DNA from: Kitasatospora aureofaciens
Lineage (GTDB): Bacteria > Actinomycetota > Actinomycetes > Streptomycetales > Streptomycetaceae
Reading direction: 5' to 3'
Length of the DNA: 64,000 nt
Assembly: GCF_001188955.3 (NCBI RefSeq)
Contig: NZ_JPRF03000036.1
Location: 20,548-84,547, forward strand
The notes under the pieces are model-generated. The model made no database searches, had not been told where the DNA came from, and worked only from the letters and a program-made list of their open reading frames with translations. A program made the position numbers and the translations under genes. Shown in pieces: positions 24,764 to 33,729 of the stretch; within the stretch, counting starts at the first letter, position 1, and every line of letters starts with the position of its first letter.

Positions 24764-26557
24764 CTACTTCCGGTAGAGCGCCTCGATCTCGGCGGCGTAG
24801 TCCTTGAGAACGACGTTGCGCTTGAGCTTGAGCGAGGGCGTCAGGTGGCCGCTCTCCTCCGAGAACTCGGTGTCCAGCAGGCGGAACTTCTTGACCGCCT
24901 CGGCGTGGGAGACGGCCGCGTTGCCGTCGTCCACCGCGGTCTGCAGGGCGGCCAGCAGGTCGGGGTCGTCGGCGAGCTCGGCGACGGTGGCGGCGGCGGG
25001 CTTGCCGTTGAGCTCCTTCCACTTCGGGAAGAAGTCCGGGTCGACGGTGATCAGGCAGGCGATGAAGGGCTTGCGGTCGCCGACCACCATGACCTCGCCG
25101 ACCAGGGCGTGGGCGCGGATCCGGTCCTCGATCACGGCCGGGGCGACGTTCTTGCCGCCGGCGGTGACGATGATCTCCTTCTTGCGGCCGGTGATGGTCA
25201 GGTAGCCCTCGGAGTCCAGCGAGCCGAGGTCGCCGGTGGCCATCCAGCCGTCCTTGAGGGTGTCCGCGGTGGCCTGCGGGTTGTTCCAGTAGCCGGTGAA
25301 GACGTGCGGGCCCTTGAAGTAGACCTCGCCGTCCTCGGCGATCCGGACGGAGGCGCCGGGGACCGGCTGGCCGACCGTACCGATCTTCGGCTTGTCCCAC
25401 GGGTTGAAGGCGGTGGCCGCGCAGGTCTCGGTCAGGCCGTAGCCCTCCAGCACGGTGAAGCCGATGCCGCGGTAGAAGTGGCCGAGCCGCTCGCCGAGCG
25501 GGGCGCCGCCGGAGATCGCGTGGGTGGCCCGGCCGCCGAGGGCGGCGCGCAGCTTGCTGTAGACCAGCTTGTCGAACACCGCGTGCTTGAGCCGCAGGAC
25601 CAGGCCCGCGCCGCCGGCGTCCAGCGCCCGGCTGTAGGCGATCGCGGTCTCGGCGGCCTTGTCGAAGATCTTGCCCTTGCCGTCGGCCTGGGCCTTGGCC
25701 CGGGCGGTGTTGTAGACCTTCTCGAACACTCTCGGCACGCCCAGGATCAGGCTCGGCTTGAAGGCGGCCAGCTCGGCGGTGACGTCCTTGATGTCGGAGA
25801 CGTGGCCCAGCTTGATCGGCGCCATCGCCGGGGCGATCTCGGCGATCCGGCCGAGCACGTGGGCCAGCGGCAGGAAGAGCAGGACGGAGCTGTCGCCGGT
25901 GCGGAACAGCGGGGCCAGGCGCTCGACCACGTTGCCGCACTCGGCGAGGAAGTTGCCGTGGGTCAGCTGACAGCCCTTCGGGCGGCCGGTGGTGCCCGAG
26001 GTGTAGACGATCGTGGCGATGTCGTCGGGCCCGGCGATCGAGCGGCGCTCCTGCACCGTCGCGTCAGGGACGTCCCGGCCGGCCTCGGTCAGCGCGGCGA
26101 GCGCGCCGCCCTCGATCTGCCAGGTGTGCTTCAGCCCCGGCAGCCGGTCGCGGACCTCGGCGACCACCTTGACGTGCTGGTCGGTCTCGGTCAGCACGGC
26201 GACGGCGCCCGAGTCCCCGAGGATCCACTCGACCTGCTCGGCGGAGGAGGTCTCGTACACCGGCACGGTGATCGCGCCGGCCGTCCAGATCGCGAAGTCC
26301 AGCAGCGTCCACTCGTAGCGGGTGCGGGACATGATGCCCACCCGGTCGCCGGGCCCGATGCCCGCGGCGATCAGGCCCTTCGCGGCGGCGTGCACCTCGG
26401 CGAGGAACTGGACCGAGGTCAACTCCTGCCAGCGGCCGTCCACCTTCCGGCTGAGCACCGCGACGTCCGGGTGCTCCTCGGCGTTCCGGTGCACAGGGTC
26501 GGAGAGGTTACCGCCGCTCGGTACCTGGTAGAGGGCCGGAAGGCTGAAGTCGAGCAA
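24764..26557 (-). CDS. Long-chain acyl-CoA ligase, FadD15-like
   Basis: This AMP-forming enzyme activates fatty acids with ATP and CoA. It has 597 residues, the usual length. The P-loop-like motif YTSGTTGRPKG lies at about 188-198, the GYGLTET motif at about 372-378, the TGDLG motif near 444 and the catalytic Lys region near the C-terminus (LKLKRNVVLKDY). It belongs to the subfamily with long-chain ACSL-type insertions, like mycobacterial FadD15, which is also next to pimB. It is monocistronic and divergent from the SRPBCC gene. Confidence 0.93.
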   Translation of the reverse strand: MLDFSLPALYQVPSGGNLSDPVHRNAEEHPDVAVLSRKVDGRWQELTSVQFLAEVHAAAKGLIAAGIGPGDRVGIMSRTRYEWTLLDFAIWTAGAITVPVYETSSAEQVEWILGDSGAVAVLTETDQHVKVVAEVRDRLPGLKHTWQIEGGALAALTEAGRDVPDATVQERRSIAGPDDIATIVYTSGTTGRPKGCQLTHGNFLAECGNVVERLAPLFRTGDSSVLLFLPLAHVLGRIAEIAPAMAPIKLGHVSDIKDVTAELAAFKPSLILGVPRVFEKVYNTARAKAQADGKGKIFDKAAETAIAYSRALDAGGAGLVLRLKHAVFDKLVYSKLRAALGGRATHAISGGAPLGERLGHFYRGIGFTVLEGYGLTETCAATAFNPWDKPKIGTVGQPVPGASVRIAEDGEVYFKGPHVFTGYWNNPQATADTLKDGWMATGDLGSLDSEGYLTITGRKKEIIVTAGGKNVAPAVIEDRIRAHALVGEVMVVGDRKPFIACLITVDPDFFPKWKELNGKPAAATVAELADDPDLLAALQTAVDDGNAAVSHAEAVKKFRLLDTEFSEESGHLTPSLKLKRNVVLKDYAAEIEALYRK

Positions 26558-26881
26558 GACTGCTCCTCGTTCGCGACGCTGCGGGACGGCAGGACGTTAC
26601 TGCCCGGTAGGCAGCTTCGACCAGGGGGGTCGGCCCCGGTGTTCGAAGTGTCACACCCGGCCGGGTCGGACCAGGCCGTGACCGGGTCGTTCGACTGGCA
26701 CCCTACGGCAGCCCACCGGTGACCGGCCGGTAGCGTGCCCCGCCGCCCGGCCCGCACCGTCCGCGGCCGGTGCCCGCGCGGCCGAGCCGATCGCCGGTCG
26801 CGATAGCCTGCTCCGGGCGGACCGGGTCGAGCGCGCCTCGACCGGACCGGCAGGCAGAGGGACGACACGGAGGGTCATTCC
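26558..26881. promoter_or_regulatory. Divergent promoter region between fadD and the SRPBCC gene
   Basis: This stretch of 324 bases has no convincing coding frame. On the + strand GATAGCCT (around 26801-26808) may be the -10 box of the SRPBCC gene. I see no terminator, repeat or riboswitch here. Confidence 0.4.
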
Positions 26882-27316
26882 ATGGCGGAGCACACCAGGT
26901 CGAGCATCACCATCGACGCGACCCCGGCCGAGGTCATGGCCGTGATCGCCGACTTCGCCGCCTACCCGGCCTGGACCGGCGAGGTCAAGGAGATCGAGGT
27001 CCTGGAGACCGCCGAGGACGGCCGCGCCGCCGAGGTCCGACTGCTGCTGGACGCCGGCGCCATCCGCGACGAGCACACCCTCTCCTACACCTGGGACGGC
27101 GACCGCGAGGTCCGCTGGACCCTCGTCCGCAGCCAGATGCTCCGCTCGCTGGACGGCTCCTACAGCCTCGCCCCGCTGGCCGGCGGCCGCACCGAGGTCA
27201 CCTACCAGCTCGCCGTGGACGTCAAGATCCCGATGCTCGGCATGATCAAGCGCAAGGCCGAGAAGGTCATCATCGACCGCGCCCTGGACGGCCTGAAGAA
27301 GCGCGTCGAGGGCTGA
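26882..27316 (+). CDS. SRPBCC (START-like) family protein
   Basis: This 144-residue protein has the helix-grip fold of polyketide cyclase/dehydrase and coenzyme Q-binding proteins: an opening strand (RSSITIDATPAEVMAVIADFAAYPAW), the seven-stranded sheet and a long C-terminal helix (MIKRKAEKVIIDRALDGLKKRV). The fold makes a hydrophobic cavity for lipids or polyketides. It lies 27 bases upstream of the ArsA-like gene, a pair also adjacent in mycobacteria (Rv2185c/Rv2184c as I recall), which suggests the two proteins work together. Ligand unknown. Confidence 0.9.
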   Translation: MAEHTRSSITIDATPAEVMAVIADFAAYPAWTGEVKEIEVLETAEDGRAAEVRLLLDAGAIRDEHTLSYTWDGDREVRWTLVRSQMLRSLDGSYSLAPLAGGRTEVTYQLAVDVKIPMLGMIKRKAEKVIIDRALDGLKKRVEG

Positions 27317-27343
27317 CGGGAACCGAGGACGGGGGCTGACGGC

Positions 27344-28516
27344 ATGACGGCGACGCGCACCATCCTGGTCAGCGGTGACGCGGGCGCGCCCACCGTGGCC
27401 GCCGCCACCGCCCTGCACGCCGCCCGGAGCGGCCACCGCACCTGGCTGCTGGCCGCCGACGACCCGCACCGCACCCTGGACGCCGTCCTCGGCACTCGGC
27501 TGGAACCCGAACCGCTCCGCTACGCGCAGGGCCTGACGGTCTCCCGGATCGACGAGCAGGCCGCCTTCCGCTACGCCGTCGGCGAGCTCACCGGCCGGCT
27601 CAAGCCCGCTCTCGACCTGCTCGGCGCCGAGCAGCTCGACCCCGAGGAGCTGACCGCCCTCCCCGGCATCGCCCGGCTGGCCCTGCTGCGCGCCCTGCCC
27701 GCCGCCGACCAGGACGTCCTGGTGGTGCTCGCCCCGCCGCCCGCCGAGCTGATCGCCACCCTCGCCCTGCCCGAGCAACTGGCCCGCTACCTGGACCGGG
27801 TGGTCCCCGAGCAGCGGCAGGCCGCCCGTGCGCTGCGCCCGCTGCTGGCCGGGCTGGCGGGCGTCCCGATGCCCGCCGAGTGGCTGTACGAAGGCCGCAC
27901 CAAGGCCGCCGCGGTGCTCGCCGAGTCCTGCGCCGCGATCAGCGGCCCGGGCACCAGCGTGCGCCTGGTCGTGCCGGCCGACGGCCACCCGTACGGGGAA
28001 CTGCGCCGCATCCGGGCCGGGCTGGCGCTGTACGGGCACCGGCCGGACGCCGTCGTCGTGCACGGCGCGCTGCCGCCGGCCGCCCTCGCCTCGCCCGACG
28101 CCTGGCTGTCCGCGCTGGCCCGCCGCCGCCAGGAGGAGCTGGACCGGCTCATCGCCGAGACCGACGCCCCGGTGCTGGTCACCGGCCTGGCCGAGGGCAC
28201 CCTGGAGGCCGTCGCCGACCGCCTGTACGGGGACGGGCCCGGCCCCGAGCGGCTGGACCCGCAGCCCTGGCCGGTCGAGGACCGGCTCGCCGAGGACGGC
28301 CTGCTGGTCTGGCACCTCGACCTGCCCGGCGCCGACCGCGCCGGACTGGACCTGGTCCGCCGGGGCGACGACCTGGTGGTGGGCCTCGGCGCCCACCGCC
28401 GGGTGCTGCCGCTGCCCGCCGCGCTGCGCCGCTGCACCGTCGCCGGGGCGGGGCTGCACGAGGGCGTGCTGTCGGTGCGGTTCGCGCCCGATCCTTCGCT
28501 CTGGCCGCAGGGCTGA
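27344..28516 (+). CDS. ArsA/GET3-like protein with degenerate P-loop
   Basis: This 390-residue protein aligns by layout with ArsA-type anion/tail-anchored-protein ATPases: an N-terminal beta-strand and loop, a central domain with an RLALLRALP helix and LVVLAPP strand, and a C-terminal domain with an HSP20-like end. The Walker A position reads SGDAGAPTVAAATALHAARSG, lacking the GKGGVGKTT consensus, including the Lys residues. ATP hydrolysis is therefore doubtful. It sits in a probable operon with the SRPBCC gene, the SCO2127-like gene and perhaps glk. Its start ATG lies 27 bases after the SRPBCC stop. Confidence 0.75.
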   Translation: MTATRTILVSGDAGAPTVAAATALHAARSGHRTWLLAADDPHRTLDAVLGTRLEPEPLRYAQGLTVSRIDEQAAFRYAVGELTGRLKPALDLLGAEQLDPEELTALPGIARLALLRALPAADQDVLVVLAPPPAELIATLALPEQLARYLDRVVPEQRQAARALRPLLAGLAGVPMPAEWLYEGRTKAAAVLAESCAAISGPGTSVRLVVPADGHPYGELRRIRAGLALYGHRPDAVVVHGALPPAALASPDAWLSALARRRQEELDRLIAETDAPVLVTGLAEGTLEAVADRLYGDGPGPERLDPQPWPVEDRLAEDGLLVWHLDLPGADRAGLDLVRRGDDLVVGLGAHRRVLPLPAALRRCTVAGAGLHEGVLSVRFAPDPSLWPQG

Positions 28517-28609
28517 CGGGCTCTCCGGTCTTTTCGGGGCGTGCGGCCGGTCGGGTAGCGTCGGGCCGGAGGGCCGCGGGGTGCGGCCACGGCTGAGGAG
28601 GCGCCCGCG

Positions 28610-29023
28610 ATGACCAGCACCGACGACCGTACCGAGCCCGGCGCGGAGCAGGGGAGCGGGCCGTCCCACCCGTTCGGGCCGGAGCTGGGCCCGCTGGTCG
28701 ACGAGGTGCGCCGGTTCGCCACCGTCGTCGGCGAGAAGGCGCAGGAGACCAGCGCAACCACCCTGATCGCCCTCTCCGGGCTGGCCGACCGCCTGCGCAC
28801 CCAGCAGCCGGAGGTCTACTCCCACCTCGCCGCGGCCGGCTCCGGGCTGGCCGCGGCGGGCGCCGAGCTGCTGGCCGCGTACCGGGCGGCGGTGGCCGGG
28901 CACGAGCAGCGCTGGACCGCGGGGGACGGGGCGCCGGTGGAGAAGATCGACCTCGACGAGCCCGGCCGGGCGGAGGACGCCGCAGCGGCGGACGGCGCTG
29001 ACGGCGAGTCCGCCAAGCAGTGA
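28610..29023 (+). CDS. SCO2127-like protein preceding glk (DUF5304 type)
   Basis: This 137-residue protein is acidic and helical, without signal or membrane segments. An N-terminal Ser/Pro-rich tail leads to an amphipathic region (about 28-100), and the C-terminal tail is Asp/Ala-rich. The position directly upstream of glk matches Streptomyces coelicolor SCO2127, which is reported to stimulate glucose kinase activity and glucose uptake. That link rests on gene order and general resemblance, not on a motif I can point to. ATG 28610 follows GGAGGCGC. Confidence 0.7.
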   Translation: MTSTDDRTEPGAEQGSGPSHPFGPELGPLVDEVRRFATVVGEKAQETSATTLIALSGLADRLRTQQPEVYSHLAAAGSGLAAAGAELLAAYRAAVAGHEQRWTAGDGAPVEKIDLDEPGRAEDAAAADGADGESAKQ

Positions 29024-29215
29024 ATCCGTAACCTTCGGAGGGTGATCGCTCCGTTCTCCTACGTCACGAAGGAGGAGATTAGATAAGACTTTTGAAGCGT
29101 CACGGACCGGTTTTCCCAGAATTGTCTTCGGTTAATGTATGCGAGGCTGTGTACGGGGGCAGGGTTGGGCGGTACCGTTCCGTCCAGCGGGAACGAGTGA
29201 ATAGCTGAGGGACAC

Positions 29216-30157
29216 ATGGCTCTGACCATCGGCGTCGATGTCGGCGGGACCAAGATCGCGGCAGGCGTGGTCGACGATGCGGGTGCGATCCTGGCGCGGA
29301 CCCGGGTCCCCACCCCGGCCGACCCCCAGTGGGCGGTCGACGCCATCGCGCAGGCCGTGCGCGAACTCAAGGAGCAGCACCCCGACGTCACCGCGGTCGG
29401 CGTCGGCGCCCCCGGCTTCGTCGACAGCAACCGCTCCACGGTGATCTTCGCGCCCAACATCGACTGGGAGAACGAGCCGCTGCGCGGCCGGATCGAAGAG
29501 CTCACCGGCCTGTCCACCGTGGTCGAGAACGACGCCAACTGCGCCGCCTGGGCCGAGTTCCGCTTCGGCGCGGCCGCCGACCACCAGGACATGGTGCTGA
29601 TCACCGTCGGCACCGGCATCGGCGGCGGCATCGTCCTCGACGGGCGGCTGCACCGCGGCCGATTCGGCGTGGCCGGCGAGATCGGCCACCTCAACATGGT
29701 CCCGGACGGCCTGCAGTGCGGCTGCGGCGGCAAGGGCTGCTGGGAGCAGTACGGCTCCGGGCGCGCGCTGCGCCGCTACGGCCGGGAGAGGGCCGCGGCC
29801 GACCCGGTCCGCGGCCGGCGGATGCTGGAGCTCAACGACGGCGTCGCCGAGACCATCCGCGGCATCCACATCACCGAGGCGGCCGAGGACGGCGACCCGC
29901 TCGCCCTGGAGTGCTACGCCGAGCTGTCCGACTGGCTGGGCCGCGGCATGGCCGACCTCGCCGCGCTGTTCGACCCGGGCGTCTTCGTCCTCGGCGGTGG
30001 CGTCTCCGACTCCGGCCGACTGCTGCTCGACCCGGTCGCCAAGGCCTTCGAGCACTACCTGACCGGCGGGGTGCACCGTCCGCGCGCCGAGGTCGTGCTC
30101 GCCTCGATGGGCTCCGCGGCCGGCATCGTCGGCGCGGCGGACCTCGCCCGCACCTGA
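29216..30157 (+). CDS. glkA: Glucokinase, ROK family (carbon catabolite regulator in Streptomyces)
   Basis: This enzyme phosphorylates glucose with ATP. In Streptomyces the same protein is also required for carbon catabolite repression. At 313 residues it has the N-terminal phosphate loop GVDVGGTKIAAG (6-17), the catalytic Asp in ENDANCAAWAE (about 102-112), the glucose-binding GVAGEIGHLN motif, and the ROK zinc site CGCGGKGC (Cys168, Cys170, Cys175, with the upstream His of GEIGH). Its start ATG follows a GAGGGAC sequence. The region upstream (29024-29215) is AT-richer than average and probably holds its own promoter, besides any read-through from the SCO2127-like gene. Confidence 0.96.
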   Translation: MALTIGVDVGGTKIAAGVVDDAGAILARTRVPTPADPQWAVDAIAQAVRELKEQHPDVTAVGVGAPGFVDSNRSTVIFAPNIDWENEPLRGRIEELTGLSTVVENDANCAAWAEFRFGAAADHQDMVLITVGTGIGGGIVLDGRLHRGRFGVAGEIGHLNMVPDGLQCGCGGKGCWEQYGSGRALRRYGRERAAADPVRGRRMLELNDGVAETIRGIHITEAAEDGDPLALECYAELSDWLGRGMADLAALFDPGVFVLGGGVSDSGRLLLDPVAKAFEHYLTGGVHRPRAEVVLASMGSAAGIVGAADLART

Positions 30158-30161
30158 GTGT

Positions 30162-30194
30162 CACCTCCCCCGGTCCTGTGGCCCGGGAGAGGTG
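30162..30194 (+). terminator. Probable glkA terminator
   Basis: CACCTC and GAGGTG outer arms and CCCGG/CCGGG inner arms form an imperfect stem just after the glkA stop. Confidence 0.6.
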
Positions 30195-30301
30195 TGAGAC
30201 CCGCCGGCGGTGGTGCGACCGGGCCCCGACCAATCCCGGACGCGCCGCCGCCGTCGCACTACGGTCCTTCCCAGTGACACCGCACAGGGGAGGACCGTGA
30301 G

Positions 30302-31051
30302 ATGACCACCGCGCCCATCGCTCCGCCGCCGGGCGGCCCGCGCCGGCTGCGCCTGCTCAGCTACAACATCCGCTCGTTGCGCGACGACCGGCGGGCGCTG
30401 GTGCGGGTGATCCGGGCCTGTGCGCCCGACCTGGTCTGCGTCCAGGAGGCGCCGCGCTACTGGCGCCCCGAGGGCCGGGCCGCCTGGTTGGCCCGGAGCA
30501 CCGGGACGGTGGTGCTGTCCGGGGGCGGCCGCACCGCCGCGGGGCCGCTGCTGCTCGGCCGACCCGGCGCGGTGGAGGTGCTCGGCCGGTACGACCGGCT
30601 GCTGCCCAAGACCCGCGGCCTGCACGCGCGCGGCTTCGCCACCGCGCTGCTGCGGGTGCCCGGCGCCGCGCCGTTCACCGTCACCAGCTGCCACCTCAGC
30701 CTGGACGCCGAGGAGCGCCACGGGCAGTTCGAGCTGCTGCTCGACCAGCTCGCGATCGCCGAACAGGGCGTCGTGGCAGGGGACTTCAACGAGCACCCGG
30801 ACGGGCCCGGCTGGCGGCTGCTGGCCTCCCAGATGTGGGACGGGTACCCGACGGCGCCCTGGGGCGGCGAGTTCACGTCCGTCCCCGAGAACCCCTACCA
30901 GCGGATCGACGCCGTCTTCGCCACGCCCGGGACCACCGTCCTCGGTTGCGGCGTACCGCACGGCCTGCCCGGCGTCACCGAGGCCGACCTGCGGGCCGCG
31001 ACCGACCACCTGCCGGTGCTGGCGGTCGTCGAACTGCCCGAGAAGCGGTAG
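30302..31051 (+). CDS. Endonuclease/exonuclease/phosphatase family hydrolase
   Basis: This 249-residue protein of the DNase I/sphingomyelinase-like superfamily shows the family's metal and catalytic residues: SYNIR at the start, CVQEA (Glu), TSCHLS (His), GDFNEHP (Asp/Asn), DAVFATPG and ATDHLPVLA (Asp/His). No signal peptide is visible, so it is probably cytoplasmic. Substrates in this family include DNA, phosphoinositides and phospholipids; the sequence does not discriminate. The ATG at 30302 is preceded by GGGGAGGA. It ends one base before the convergent membrane protein gene. Confidence 0.88.
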   Translation: MTTAPIAPPPGGPRRLRLLSYNIRSLRDDRRALVRVIRACAPDLVCVQEAPRYWRPEGRAAWLARSTGTVVLSGGGRTAAGPLLLGRPGAVEVLGRYDRLLPKTRGLHARGFATALLRVPGAAPFTVTSCHLSLDAEERHGQFELLLDQLAIAEQGVVAGDFNEHPDGPGWRLLASQMWDGYPTAPWGGEFTSVPENPYQRIDAVFATPGTTVLGCGVPHGLPGVTEADLRAATDHLPVLAVVELPEKR

Positions 31052-31052
31052 C

Positions 31053-31889
31053 TCAGACCACCGCGCCGTGGTCCGGGTCCTCCGGTTCGTCCTCGTCGCG
31101 GTCCTTCATCCGGGCGACCAGGGTGACGAAGCCGCCGAGGAAGGCGGTGACGCCGACCCAGGCGGGCCACCCGGAGATCTCCCGCCACACCACCGCGTCG
31201 ATCAGCAGCAGGGCCGGGCCGCCGAGCACCGCCAGCCAGGCGAACTTGGCGGTCACGTCGGCGGGCGGCAGCGGCGGGGGCTCCGGCGGGACGTAGTGGC
31301 CCTCGTCGGTGTCCTCGGCCAGTTCGAAGTCGCGCGGGCCCGGGCCGGCGGCCGGGAGCACGGGACGGCCGGAGCGGGAGCGGGGCTGCGGGGCGAGGTC
31401 GGAGAGGTCGTCCGGGTCGCCCTGGCCGGCCCGGGGGCCGGCGCCGTCCTTGAAGCCGCCCTTGAGCTCGTTCTGTGCCCGGAGGTTCTCGACCTCCGGC
31501 CAGTTGGGGTTGGTGAGGTCGACCGGGTCGTCGAACTGGGCGACCAGGGCGGCGAAGATCGCGTCCTGTTCGGCCTGGCTGCGCTCGGGGGCGCGGCGGC
31601 GCGGGCGCGGTTCCACGGGCGCGGCGGCGTCCGCGTCGGCGGTCTCCTCGGCCGGTACGGTCGGCGCGGTGCCGTCGGCCGCCGCACCTGCCGCGGCCGG
31701 GCCGCCCTGGACGGTGCCGTCCCCGTGGACGGTGGCGTCGCCCGGGACGGTCGGGTTCCCCGCGATGCCGGCGTCCCCCCGGTCGGTGGCGTCCGTCGGC
31801 GCTCCGTCCGTCCGCGCGCCGTCCTCGCGGGGCTTCTCGTCCCCGCTGCCCGCCGTGCTGCTCTCGTGCACTTCCGGCCCTTCAGCCAT
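31053..31889 (-). CDS. Membrane protein with long acidic disordered N-terminus
   Basis: This 278-residue protein has a low-complexity N-terminal region (about 1-95; Ala/Asp/Gly/Thr-rich with repeated GDATV-type units) and a charged middle part (about 95-205). Two membrane helices lie near the end (about 208-228 and 234-256), followed by an acidic tail. It is a conserved streptomycete hypothetical with no known function to me. Its ATG lies inside the end of the hydrolase gene (8-base overlap), so the two are co-transcribed and probably coupled. Confidence 0.85.
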   Translation of the reverse strand: MAEGPEVHESSTAGSGDEKPREDGARTDGAPTDATDRGDAGIAGNPTVPGDATVHGDGTVQGGPAAAGAAADGTAPTVPAEETADADAAAPVEPRPRRRAPERSQAEQDAIFAALVAQFDDPVDLTNPNWPEVENLRAQNELKGGFKDGAGPRAGQGDPDDLSDLAPQPRSRSGRPVLPAAGPGPRDFELAEDTDEGHYVPPEPPPLPPADVTAKFAWLAVLGGPALLLIDAVVWREISGWPAWVGVTAFLGGFVTLVARMKDRDEDEPEDPDHGAVV

Positions 31890-32676
31890 GGTGATCGTCG
31901 GATTCGGCCAAGTCCGCCCCCGCCGCTTGCGCGGGAGCCAGCCGTCGGATGAAGTCCTGGCTCGCCGCGAATATTTCCGCCGCGTCGTGGTCCAGCGTCG
32001 CGACGTGGAAGCTGCGTTGGCACAGCCGCTCCGTCACGTCGGTCGAGGATATCCGGGCCAGCACCAGTTCGGAGTTGGCCGGCGAGACGACGTGGTCCTG
32101 CGGGCTGTGGAAGAGCAGCACGGGCTGGGTCACCTCGGGCAGCCGCCGCTGGACCTCCTGCCACAGCCGGCCGAGCGACCAGGCGGCGTGCAGCGGTGTC
32201 CGGTCGTAACCGAGCTCCCGGGCGCCCGGCTTGTGGATGTCGTTCGCGACTCCCGCGATGCTCGGGACGAGGTGCCGGAGCACCGGGAGCAGCACCCCCG
32301 CGGGGTTGTCGGAGCGCACCGACGGGTTGACCAGCACCAGCCCGGACACCGTCGGGCCGTGCAGCGCGGCCAGCCGCAGCGCGAGGGCGCCGCCCATCGA
32401 CAGCGCGCAGACGAAGACCTGCTCGCACTCCTCGGCGAGGGCCAGCAACTCGCGCTCGACCTCCGCGTACCAGTCCTCCCACCGGGTGACCTGCATGTCC
32501 TGCCAACGGGTGCCGTGCCCCGGCAGCAACGGCAGCGAGACGGTGAACCCGGCCGCCGCCAGTTCCTCGGCCCACGGCCGCATGGACTGCGGCGACCCGG
32601 TGAAGCCGTGGCAGAGCAGCACCCCGACCGGTCCGCCCTGGTGGCGGTACGGTTCGGCACCGGGCAGCAGCGGCAT
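31882..32676 (-). CDS. Alpha/beta hydrolase, carboxylesterase/monoacylglycerol lipase-like
   Basis: This 264-residue hydrolase resembles Est30-type carboxylesterases. The oxyanion motif LCHGFTGSP lies near residue 20, the nucleophile elbow ALSMGGALA at about 91-98, with Ser as nucleophile, and the catalytic Asp and His in SPQDHVV and RSFHVATLDHD. I set the start at the ATG at 32676 because GAAGGAG lies 6 bases before it; more upstream in-frame codons lack one. It is transcribed with the following membrane protein and is divergent from the acyltransferase gene, so a role in lipid turnover is plausible. Confidence 0.9.
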   Translation of the reverse strand: MPLLPGAEPYRHQGGPVGVLLCHGFTGSPQSMRPWAEELAAAGFTVSLPLLPGHGTRWQDMQVTRWEDWYAEVERELLALAEECEQVFVCALSMGGALALRLAALHGPTVSGLVLVNPSVRSDNPAGVLLPVLRHLVPSIAGVANDIHKPGARELGYDRTPLHAAWSLGRLWQEVQRRLPEVTQPVLLFHSPQDHVVSPANSELVLARISSTDVTERLCQRSFHVATLDHDAAEIFAASQDFIRRLAPAQAAGADLAESDDHHG

Positions 32677-32851
32677 GGCGGACTCCTTCGCGGGCGGGTG
32701 GCGCTGGGGGAGGGACGCTGGGAGGGGAGCTGCAGGAATCCGCATCGTCCCACGCCTCGAGCCGGGACGTACACCCCCTACGGCGGGCCCGGGCACAGTC
32801 GACGGCCTCGGGGCATTAGGATCGACCGGTCCGCATAACAGGAGGCCCGGG

Positions 32852-33694
32852 TTGTTCTACCGACTGATGAAGATGATCGTCGCGCCACTGCTTCGGATCT
32901 TCTTCCGGCCGTGGATCGAGGGTGAGGAGAACATCCCCACCGAGGGTGCGGCGATCATCGCGAGCAACCACCTGTCCTTCTCGGACTCGTTCTTCTTCCC
33001 CGCGCTGATCAAGCGCCGGGTGACCTTCATCGCGAAGGCCGAGTACTTCAACACCCCGGGCCTCAAGGGCCGGCTGACCGCCGCCTTCTTCAAGGGCGTC
33101 GGCCAGCTGCCGGTGGACCGCTCGGGCGTGCGCGGCGCCGGCGAGGCCGCGATCCGCAGCGCCATCGCGGTGCTGGACCGCGGCGAGCTGTTCGGCGTCT
33201 ACCCGGAGGGCACCCGTTCGCCCGACGGCAAGCTCTACCGCGGCAAGGTCGGCGGCCTCGCCCGCGTGGCGCTGGCCACCGGCGCCCCGGTCATCCCGGT
33301 CGCCATGATCGACACCGAGAAGGTGCAGCCGCCCGGCCAGGTGATCCCGAACTTCGGCATCCGCCCGGGCATCCGGATCGGCCGTCCGCTGGACTTCTCC
33401 CGCTACCACGGCATGGAGAACGACCGTTTCATCCTCCGTTCGGTGACGGACGAGGTGATGTACGAGATCATGCGGCTCTCCGGCCAGGAGTACGTGGACA
33501 TCTACGCGACGGCGGCCAAGCGGCAGATCTCGGACGAGAAGAAGAAGGCCGAGGCCGAGCGCCGGGCCGCCGCCAAGGCGGAGAAGGCCGAGGCCGCCGA
33601 AGCCGAGAAGGCCGCCGAAGCCGAGAAGGCCGCCGAAGCCGGGAAGGCCGAGCAGCAGGACCAGCAGGAGCAGAAGGGCACCGGGTCGGCCTGA
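32852..33694 (+). CDS. 1-acyl-sn-glycerol-3-phosphate acyltransferase (PlsC-like)
   Basis: This enzyme acylates lysophosphatidic acid or a related acceptor, giving phospholipid precursors. I chose the TTG at 32852, since AGGAGG lies 6 bases upstream. The 280-residue protein has the family blocks NHLSFSD (His40 and Asp45 catalytic), YPEGTRS (about 117-123) and a Pro-rich VIPVAM motif. The C-terminal tail (about 225-280) is an Ala/Lys/Glu repeat made of EKAAEA-like units, encoded by a run of near-identical GCCGAAGCC segments (about 33590-33645). The mycobacterial counterpart is Rv2182c. It is 35 bases upstream of macS. Confidence 0.92.
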   Translation: MFYRLMKMIVAPLLRIFFRPWIEGEENIPTEGAAIIASNHLSFSDSFFFPALIKRRVTFIAKAEYFNTPGLKGRLTAAFFKGVGQLPVDRSGVRGAGEAAIRSAIAVLDRGELFGVYPEGTRSPDGKLYRGKVGGLARVALATGAPVIPVAMIDTEKVQPPGQVIPNFGIRPGIRIGRPLDFSRYHGMENDRFILRSVTDEVMYEIMRLSGQEYVDIYATAAKRQISDEKKKAEAERRAAAKAEKAEAAEAEKAAEAEKAAEAGKAEQQDQQEQKGTGSA

Positions 33695-33729
33695 CCGACC
33701 CGGACGGGTCCAGGGGGAGGGGCCGGAGC

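Noticed and set aside
20571..26722. Very long open frames (over 950 codons) on both strands across the HExxH, GT87, pimB and fadD genes
   Set aside because: They are antisense or out-of-frame shadows of recognisable enzymes. Their products are compositionally biased.
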